A stretch of 64,000 nucleotides of DNA from Bathynomus jamesi (lineage: Eukaryota > Arthropoda > Malacostraca > Isopoda > Cirolanidae): positions 45,105 through 109,104 of the forward strand of contig JAJOZX010012298.1 of the NCBI GenBank assembly GCA_023014485.1, in the 5' to 3' direction. The position numbers were made by a program, and so were the translations under genes. Positions 43,920-54,713 of this stretch are shown here, piece after piece. The notes beneath the pieces were generated by a model. That model ran no database searches. It was not told the origin of the DNA and was given only the letters and a program-made list of their open reading frames with translations. The first letter of the stretch is position 1; every line of letters begins with the position of its first letter.

Positions 43920-46900
43920 ACAAGGAAAAGAAGTACCTCAAAAGGCCTTGCAGCCCATACCGAGGAGGTACCAATGGCAACGGGTGCCAGGGAAAGTTTT
44001 GTACACACTCAAATAGTGTGCAAAATTTGGTCTAACCTTTTCTTGAACTGATCCACAGAGGAACTGTTCACAACTTCCGAAGGTAACCTGTTCCATGTGT
44101 CACATCTTATACGTAAAGTAATTCCCACACACACTAGTCCTAAACCGTTTCAAATCCAACTTCCAACCATTGTTGCGAGTTGGGTTATCATTTAAACTAA
44201 ACATACTTCTAAAATCGACATCGTTGAACCCGCGTAAGAGCTTGAAAACCTCGATCAGTTGACCGCGCAGCCTCCGAGTTTCAAGCGAAAACAAGTTCAG
44301 GGCGCGTAACCGTCGATTGTAGCCCATATGCCTAACGGAAGGGATTAACTTTGTGGCCCTCGCCTGCACTCGCTCCAGCCTCTCAATATCTTTCCTGAGG
44401 GTGGGCGACCAGAACTGCACAGCATACTCCAGGTGCGGCCGAACAAGGGAATTGTACAGTGAGAGCACAATCTCCTTGTTCCGAAACTGAAATTGCCTCC
44501 TGATATAACCCAATAGTTTCTGGGCTTTCTTTTCCACCTCTACACACTGTTTCGTAAACTTAAGGTCGCTGCTAATTAGCACACCCAAGTCCTTTTCTAA
44601 ATCAGTCACCTCGATATATTACCCAACATCGAGTAGTCCGACTTGGGATTGGCGTAGCCAATGTGCATCACTTTGCATTTACCCAAGTTAAACGGCATTT
44701 GCCATTTTTCGGACCACTCTCCTATCCTACCTAGGTCCGCACGCAGTTCCTCGATCGCTTCGGGCGTCCCAACATTGGCCCCAAGCTTGGTGTCATCAGC
44801 GAATTTGGCGATCCGACTGACGATGCCACCGTCGATATCATTTATGTAAATGATAAACAACAGTGGCCCCAAAACGGAACCCTGAGGAACCCCACTAGTG
44901 ACCGAGGCCCAACCCGAACTAGCCCCTTTAATTACACCCTCTGCCGCCTATTCCTCAGCCAGTTTTCAATCCACCTACCTATTTCCCCACCGATACCCAG
45001 CGCGCGCACTTTCGCCATTAGCCGGCGGTGAGGTACCTTATCAAAGGCTTTCTGAAAGTCGAGATAAAGTATATCAATCGCCCTACTCTTATCGTACTCA
45101 CTCAACATGACGTGGAAAAACTCGAGCAAGTTGGTGAGACACGACCTATGCCGTCTAAACCCATGTTGGGAGTCCCCAAGCAGCTTGTAGGAATCCAAAT
45201 GGTCAACGATCCTATCGCTATTATCCCTTCTAATAATTTACCTACAACTGAAGTGAGACTAATGGGACGATAGTTCCCTGGACTTTCGTGATCCCCTTTC
45301 TTAAAGATAGGGGTCACGTTGGCTTCCCTCCAGTCACCAGGCACCTGGCCCATCTCCAACGATTTGTTGAAGACTGTAGCCAGGTGGGGAGCCACCTGGT
45401 CGCGCACTTCTCGCAACACTCTGGGGAGAAACTGGTCTGGCCCAGGAGCCTTAAACGCGCTCAGTTTGTCTATTCTATCGGCAACGACTGTCGCGGTACA
45501 TCGAACACTATCCAGGCCAGCACCTTCGTGCCTCACGCCTGGCTCGGGGATGACGCGGGTATCCTCCCTGGTGAACACTCCCGCAAAGTACTCATTAAGC
45601 ACATTAGCGATGTCCGCGTCGGAGGTCCGCAGAACGCCGCTTCCGTCCTTTAACGGACCTATCATGCTTCTAATGGGCTTTCTACTATTAACATAACTGA
45701 AGAACTCCTTAGGGTTCCCCTTGCAGAGGCTTGCCACCCGTAGTTCTTCGTTACGTTTCGCTAGCCTAACCTTCGCCTTCACTTCCCTACACAGGCGGAC
45801 ATACGCTTCAGTGTTCTCGTGGGAACGATTGGCCTTCGCCCTCCTATACGCTACTTTCCTATTTCGGATAGCCGAAGCGATGTCACGATTGAACCACTTA
45901 GGCTGCGTTGAAGCAGGGGTGACCGGTTTTGAGGGTATGGCAGCAGACTGCAGCACCATAAACTCGTCCCGGAATGCACTCCACACTCCCTCAACATCGC
46001 CGCCAACCTCTAACCCCATCTCTCCTACGCTATCCCTGAGGCTAACAAAGTTCGCCCGCCGGAGATCGAGCTTACTGCCTCTCGAGTTACTACGCTTCAC
46101 CCGAGGGACGCACACACGGAACCTAATCAGACCGTGATCACTCCCGCCCAATGATTCGTCAACGGTGAGGCCAGTGACGAGGTTGTCTTCGGTCGTGAAT
46201 ACTAAGTCTAGAACGCTTTCGCCTCGTGTAGGCTCGTTGACCCACTGAGTGAGGAAGTTCTCATCAGCAAAGTCAACTAGCCTCCTCCCTTCAGCATCGG
46301 CAGTCCTGTTTTCCCACTTTATGCCGCGACAGTTGAAGTCTCCTAAAACTACACACACCCTATCCCCTAGCAGGCTACTGAGTTCGGTGTACAGGGCTGT
46401 ATCCTCCTCGAGGAGGAGATGCGGAGGTCTGTACACCAAGATTAACCTATAGTTCGTCCCTCCCACATTCAGATCGACGCCAAGCAGCTCCCGTTCCGAC
46501 CGGAACTGGCAGTCAACCGGACTCAACGTGTCTCTGACGTATATTAGTACCCCACCCCCCTCCCCACGGGTGCGGTCTTTGCGAAACATTCTATACCCGG
46601 GAATTTCGAACTCCCCAACGTAGTCCCTACGATCAGTATGAATCCAGGACTCGGTGATAGCAACGATATCCTGGTATTCTGATGCTAAGAGCGCCCGTAG
46701 CTCGCAAAACTTGTTCCTAATCGACCTAGCATTAAAAAGCATTGCACGGAGGGAGCCCCCTATTCTGACCGCCCCCTAGCACGACCCGTTTCCCGAACAG
46801 CCAGGGCTGTCGGGAGTTGAAGAGCCCCTCACTAACGAGGGGGCAACTTCCGCAGGAGCCTGAGCCCCCTCCAACGTGGAAGGAGGGTCACCCACCTGTA

Positions 46901-49180
46901 CCTGGACGCACCCTTCAGTTGAAGGTACGTCCGCCACCGGCTCATCATCATCCCTCCCCGGTGGGGGCCCATCATCTCTCCCCGGACTCGACCTCACCAT
47001 TCTGTATAGGTGCCGGTCGAGCAGCGCGCCTAGCACACCTTTACCCTTGTTATTGAGGTGGACACCATCCTCTGGTAAAGGTCCCACCTACCGAAAATGC
47101 GTCGAAGGGGTCAATAAACCTCACGCCCAGCGGGACGCACAAGTCTTGCACCCTCTCGTTGATGCCAATGACCTTACTGAGTGCGTGGTCACTGGCATTC
47201 ATTCGCGGTAAAATACCCATTAACATTCCCCTGTCTGTCTTCAGTTTTAGATCATCCGCAAGAGACATGATCTCGGTGATGATCCCTCTGAAGACCTACC
47301 CTACCGCCTTTGAGGAACAGGTCGTTGCCACCAGCGTGGACAACGATCGCAGTCCTCCGACTAGCCACGCGCACCTTCTCTACCTCCTTCCTTAAGTGAG
47401 CCGTTCCCCGCCCAGGTAAGCACCTTACCTTCCTCCCATCCCGGTTTGCAGAAGCAAAGTACTTCTCCTGGCCCCTGATCTGCGAGTCCCCAATCAAAAC
47501 GGTGTCTTCCTCCTTCGAGCACAGGAGACTAAAGCGGTTAGAGGTCCTGACAGGGGCAACTGGGGTCTCAGGCTTCGGCTTCGCAGCCTTCTTGCCGAGA
47601 CCTTTCGAAACCCGTCGCCACCCATACACGCAGTTACACCACCCGACCCACCCCGACCGGTAGCTACATCCTTCGGTTTCTTTGGGCCATCAGTAGGCCC
47701 CTTCCCACCCTTTTTCTTATCGCCCCTTCCCACCCTTCTCTATCGACCCCTTCCCACCCTTCTCTATCAGCCCCTTCTTTGCGCCCTCCACCTTACGCCG
47801 CGTTCCAAGCATTCCACGTGGGTCGCTGGCGATTCCTGACACTGATTTAGGACCCTGGCCCCCGGTTGCACCTCTACCCTTTCTCCGCGGTCCCGAGATC
47901 TGTCCATTCCATCGCTGGACCGCCTTTCCACGGCAGCTATCCTATCCTGAATGAGCTCCGGGTTAGGCGGCAGTGCAGCCTCGTCAGTGACCGCACCTCC
48001 AACAGCCGGTCTGGACGACTCGAGCCGCCGGACCCTCTCCTCTAGCTTCTCGTAAAACCGCATGAGTTCGCAAAAGCGGCACATGCTGGAGTGGTTGATC
48101 TTCTCGAAGCAAGCTTCTTTGAAGTTCGTCACCCACTGGTTACTTCACACTCGCACATTCAGCCTTCAATTTCTGCGGTCCAGTCATTGTAACTTTTTTT
48201 TTTTTTTTCGAATTCTGAATACTCTGAATAAGATAAAGCGTTCTAGCAATGAAAACTATCAAAAACGTTCTGACCAGTATATAAAAAGGGGGGGGGGTGA
48301 ATTCTTCCCGCGCGTAGACGCATCCACCTATTTGCAAGTGACGTTCATCCCTTCCAGAAGACTACACCTCTCGCTGCTGCCGCACCGACCAAAGGTCTCC
48401 CCAGGGCCGGACAGTCCCAAACGTGTCGCAGCTACCAACTGACAAACACTCGCGACGCAGGCGTCACGGATTTCCGCCAGGAGCGACAGCGAGATGCAGC
48501 CCCTTACTAAGTCTTACTAGTCACTCACAAGCGGCCAGACTCTTAGAATCCAGTGTTCAAGGGATATCCCACCAGACCCAGAGGCTACGCCCGAGACTTT
48601 ACGCTGGCCTGGCAGCCAGCTGGGCAGTAAAGCTCTCTCACCTCAGAGCAGTACAGCCAAGCACCATCAATTGGTCACCAAAGAACGGTCGCAGGGGGCT
48701 GGTCAGGCCATTACGCGTTAGGAATGGGCTTAACGGGGCACTAGCCACACTCCATTCATCGCGCCCCTACGCCTGGGACCCCTCCATCCCAGTCTCTCAC
48801 AACCTACGAGCGTTAAATGGTGTTATTTATAGAGGTTCCAAAGCCTCTCTTCCCACGCATGAGGTAGCAGTAGGGTCCTAATAGTAAAAGAAGAGAAAAA
48901 GACTTAATACTAAAAGTTTTTTTTTTTTTTTTTTTTTCAGTCAGAGGAGAACAACCTTAACGTAAGCTAAAAGGACAGAGTAGGGATGGGATGGGGTCCT
49001 AGTAACCCACGGGGGATTGTGCAAAATACTTCACCCGCCCTCCCGAAAGAGAGAGAGAACCTAAAGGAACTGGCAGCCAGTTCCTCTAGAATCCCACGAC
49101 TCGGGACCGGAGGGCTGTCACACCCCAAGTATAAAGTTTACTACATCCAGAAGAAATGTGCATAACCTTTATACCCCCTG

Positions 49181-49230
<50 letters not shown>

Positions 49231-52200
49231 TAACTACCACCCACTAATTACCTTATTAGACCTTTGTTGACTAGTGGACACATAAATTATTTCATTCAGA
49301 AATGTTCTTACAAAAAAAAGATTGCTAAAAATGCTTATATATACACCTCCTATGCATTTTTCAAGTAAAAAAATGAACCTACGCTAAAATTAAATGGTGA
49401 ATGACAAAGGGTTAAGCTTATGTTACACCATTATTACGAATTTTAAATTAAATTTGCAATGCCAAATTCAGTTTTCTATTACCAAAATAAATATTCATTA
49501 CCAAATTTAGGTTGATTTGGTAATTAAAAATGCCGGTTGGCAACCCTGATTATAACCAAAAATTATATTCCTTGTCTATATTTATGGCGAAAGAACACTA
49601 AACATACTGATATGAATTTGTTACAGATTGGACAAGAGCGAGAATAAGCACCGACTAGACGTGATGGCCGAATCTGCCCCCAAAACCAGGAAAATGTCAG
49701 GTTCAAAGCTCTCGGATGTTGTGGGCCCGGGGAGGGAGTTTATTCTCAGCGAGGTGCCGACTTGGAGAGCCGTTCTTCAGAGAGGGATTCGTCTGCAGGA
49801 GGAAAAGTTCCTCATTCATGACATCCAAAGGTCTAAATACCCTATCCGAGAGATGACTGACGAGCTGGCTTCACTCGTGATGACTCAGTGGAGGAAGTCG
49901 AATGTAAAGTTCTCCCCGCCTGTGACAATCACGGAAAAATCGCTCATATAAGATCTTGTTGAAATGGAAGAAGATGACAGACGTTGTGAACGGGAGAGTT
50001 AAGTCTGCTACCCAGGAGAAGAGGATGGCTGATCTGGATAAACTCTGTGAAGTCTGCGTTTGCAAGCATCAGATCTTCTTGTGCGGCTCAGAGGGGAGTG
50101 GATGCTCAGGATGCTCCCTCAAGGCCTATGTGAACTGTAACTGTCCTTTGGAGGTGAAGATTCCTAAACTGGACCTTCAGTGGCTGTACTACCAGAGAGT
50201 GAAGACTTCCGAAGACAGCAGGAGACAGATCAAAGTAGCGAAGAGGAAGAAAGAGGCTACTAATGAGGAGCGTCTCATGAAAGACTTTGAGGAGGACGAA
50301 GAGCCAAACTTGGAAGAAGCTGCAAAAGAAGCCTCTGGCAATGCTGAGGCTACTGAAGCTCCTATGGACGTTCCCGCTGAAGTACCTGCCGAAACTCTAA
50401 CTTCTGCTACACGAAACTACATGAAGATCCAAGGGACAGCTTCAGCAGCTTTGAGGTACAGGGTGGCAAATGTTCCGGCAGCTGCAGTTGCCACTGGCTT
50501 CCTGAACGACCTCATCAAGGCCGGTCATCTTTCCAAAGACAAGGGTTACGTGGCCATATATGGCATGAAAGTCTGGAGGGCCAAGGAGGAAGTAATGGCC
50601 TCATCAGTTGAAGCTCTCACGCAGAGGTCAGAGGAGGAGAAGATCTCTGGGATATTCTTTGATGGCAAGCAGGATAGGAACACAAAGGTGTTGAAATATG
50701 ACGAAGTGACAGGGAGATTTCATCCTGGCAAAGTGATCGAGGAGCATTACACTATCACGTGGGAGCCTCAAGGAAGGTACCTCTTCCATTTCACTCCCGA
50801 GGAACCTGAGGAAGGAGAAAAGCCTGCTCATAAGATCGCTCAGGGCCTGCATGAGTGGCTTCTGGATCACGGAGCTGACGAGAGCCTTGTAATGATTGGA
50901 GGAGACTCTACCAACACCAACACGGGGTGGTCTGGAGGCGCCATAGCCCTATTGGAGATGATGCTGGGTCGCAAGTGCCACTGGATGATCTGTCAGCTCC
51001 ATGTCAACGAGCTCCCCCTGAGGCACTTAATCATCAAGCTGGACGGCCCTGTAACCCCCGGTCAGGCTTCAGTGGGCCTATTGGAAAACTTCTTGAGAAA
51101 GTGAATGAACTTGAGGTCAACTTCAACTTCAAACCAGTGGAAGGAACTGAAGATATCACAGAGCTGCCAGTAGAGATAGTCAAATCTCTCTCCACAGACC
51201 AGCACAACTGCTATCTTCTGATCAAAGCCATCAAGTCTGGAAGTCTCAGTCCACAGTTGGCTGGTCTCAAGTGCGGACCTCTGAACCAATCCAGGTGGCT
51301 CACTACTGCACAGACCATCTTGCTGTTGTGGATGAGGGAGCACGGACTGAAGGGGGAGGTGTTGAGGAGGTCAAGGTCCTCGTGAAGTTCTGCCTTAACT
51401 TCTACTTCAAAATGTACTACGACATCAAAGTGAAGCACCACCTCAAATTTGGTCCTGCACACGTTTTTTCAAGCCTGAGGCTGCTGAGGAACCAGACTAC
51501 CGAGGTCAGGAACATCATCTCTGCTGCAGTGATAAGAGGAGCTTACCACGCACATCCTGAGAACATCCTGGCTTCATTCCTGTGCAGTGAGGATGAGCAT
51601 CAGAGAGCTTTTCCTGTGAGCCAGATAGAGAAGATCAGAGAAGGAAGAGACTTTGGTGATACGACAGTGAGGCCCCATAAAAATCCCAAAGTCAATCTGC
51701 AAGCCACTTCACCTGAGGATCTCATCAACTGGGAATCAGAGAATATTTACGAGCCTATTTTCACCTGCAAGATGACCTTGACTGAGCTCGAGGATCTCAG
51801 GAAAACTCCACTCAAAGTGGACGCTTTCTCTGTTCATACTCAGTCCTGCGAGAGAACTGTACAGGAAGTCTCAACTGCTTCCCAAGCTGTGTACGGTCAC
51901 GAGAGGAGAGATGGGTGGGTGAGAGCCAGGATAGACCATCGAGAAATGCTCCCAGTGTTCAGATCGAAGCAGGACATACTTAAGAGCTTTTCAGGTTCGA
52001 GTGGCTGATGAAGAAGAGGTTGAAGCCATCGTTAATGCTCATAAGAGCTGAAAGTCCTCATAAGATCATAATATAAGATCTTATGAGGCCACGCTTTTCA
52101 GGGATCCAGGAAGAACAGGCATGTAAACCTACACGTGGAGGTGGCAAGTCTCCCGCTACTCGATCAGAGTAGAGCTGGTGAGCTGCGCCCATTCTTTGAA

Positions 52201-54680
52201 GAAAAACTTAAAATTCTTAAGTTTTACGCGAAATCTAAACATTTTTTCAGCACCCAGAGGTGTTGAAACACGCAAGAAAGCAAGGATGAGGTCAGAAAAG
52301 CAGCTTTTAGACTAAATCATATGCAGAACAGCTGCGCGCTTTGGTTTGGGTGCCCTGAGGCTGCGTTAGGCAGCCTTCAAATCAGAAAATCGCGATTTTG
52401 GCCATGAAAATGAGATTTTTCGGAAAAGTTGCAAATAATAAACCCATCTTAGAGTTAATTTTTACATAGGAATACATATTAGCACTTTGTTTTTCCAAAA
52501 TTTCAACCCTGAACCCAGAGTATATGTTCTACTGCCCCACATTCATTACGTTTTTTTTTCATTCTCATGCAGATTTGGAATTTTTACGTAGTAGTATCAG
52601 AAACTGTAGTAGGAATGCCAACAGCTTTGAAACAAAATTTAAAATTATAAAATTGTACAATTTTATTTAATCATATAATTTCATACACAAGCATATCTCG
52701 GCCGAAAACATGAACATGTCCAAGGGCACATATGCGAATCATTTAAGTAACGTCACGTGTTTGTATTTAACAGCTTCTTAAAAGAGGGTAATCTTTCCAA
52801 TAGTTTATTAACAAAAGGATCAATGTTAAAATTATTTTGAACTTTGTCAAAATTACTTCTATTATTTATAGTAAAATATTCAATTAATTTTCTTCTTCAT
52901 TTTTCCTTCCTTCTACTGAAAGCGAAACATCTTTCGTATTAATATAGTTTTCTTTTTACTCTGTGTGTAGTAGAACAGAATTATAATCACCTATTTGCAT
53001 ACTATGCCTATGATACTAAAATCTTTTCAGATCAACGGTCTCTCCCATATAAACTTTAGAACAACCTGAACACGGTATATTATAAACGACTACATTAAGT
53101 TCTCTATTCATAATAGGCTTAGTAGATCTTATCAAGTTATGCAATATGCAACGAATACTATGAACAACGTTCATTTCTGAAGGCAATAAAAACATGATAA
53201 ACAACTTACTGGTAAGTGTCGTAGTTAAAACTGTTGGTGCTTCGGTGGGTGTTGGAAAATCTGTAAAAATGAATTCGTTCTTAATGTTTTAAAACAGTTG
53301 TAATAAAAAATTAAATTTTAATTGTTCGTAGGAAGAATAAGTAAGCGTTCTAAACCAGTCGTTTATGTGGGATCCGATTCTCTATTGGTATTTAGCATTA
53401 AGCTTTTCCATTTGTATACTGTAGTGTTAAAAAATTTAAAATAACGTTTATTCCAATTACCCTATAAATTTTAAGGTTTATTTTCACACAAACTACGCAG
53501 CAACAGAATTGGTATGTAGCAGAAGTTATGTACTGTAGGTTGTAAGACGTTTGGAAGGAAAGTAATTGTTAGTATCGATTATATTTATATGATAGCTATC
53601 ACGAAGCCATGTCTCTTAAATTGATCTCTTTCCATGAACAAAATAAGGTGTAGGCTCTGATGCTGCACTTTCCCGTACAAAAAGGTTCCTTTTTAATGAT
53701 GAAAATGATAAAAATGAAAAGGTTATTGGCAGAAGGGAAGACAACTTCCGTATACAACTAGTAACAATAAAAACTGAAAGAAAAAAAAGGATTATTAACT
53801 CCTTCAGCCACAGTGGGTTAAGAACAGTGTTGGGAATAACGCCGTTACTTATTTTGTAACGGTAACGCCGTTATTTTATTTATATCGTAACGAAATTGGT
53901 AACCCCGTTACTTTTCCATTTTCAGTCATTATTCGTGTCTTTCTTTTAAGATTTCTATTTTTTTCTTATGTGAATAATCCATTAATCCTTTAGGCATTTT
54001 GTAATTTTTTTATACACAATTTATTTCAGTGTATTTTGTTCAATAATTTTCGTTTTTGTAATACTACTAAGTGCAAAGAGCAATTTTATTTTATATTTTT
54101 AGTTTTTTACTTAAGCTCTATTGATCGCTATTAATATTATTTCAAATAGTAAAATTGTTAAATTGTATTCTTTATTATTTAAGTATAAGTCTAAAATCAG
54201 GGTACTGTTTCATCGTATTATATATATCTGACCTTAATTAAATATTTGCTCGATATTCACAAATTCTTTTATAATTGCGATGTAGATATATTCTTATATC
54301 GAGAACTACTATATTTTTTACTTTATTATAAAAGTAACGGTAACTGTAATGCATTACTTTTCCATATAAGTAACTGTAGCGGTAATTACGTTACTTTCTA
54401 TTGCGAGTAACGGTAACGCCGTTACTTCAAAAAAGTAATGCGCCTAACACTGGTTAAGAATAATACTACCTTTTACTCCTAAAACCACCACATATACTCC
54501 TTTCCCGTCCGTTAAATTGTAACAAGATTATTGCATGAAAGAAACCATAAAACTTAAAAAAAAAAAATTAACAATAAAATAAAAGCAAAATAAAATTTTA
54601 AAAAATAATAAAAATAACCTAGTTAAAATGTTCGCGTGTGTGCCGGAAACAATTAAAAGATGATAATGCGAGTAATGGAA

Positions 54681-54713
<33 letters not shown>

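Larger units (their letters stand above)
43918..49182 (-). mobile_element. CR1-like LINE copy B, near full length
   Basis: About 5.3 kb, bounded by (GA)n on both sides (43888-43917 and 49183-49227). On the minus strand: a GC-rich 5' leader (about 49182-48133), ORF1 (48132-46776), ORF2 with endonuclease and reverse transcriptase (46742-about 44040), and a short 3' UTR. Frameshifts interrupt both ORFs. The GC content contrasts sharply with the AT-rich host DNA. Confidence 0.88.
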
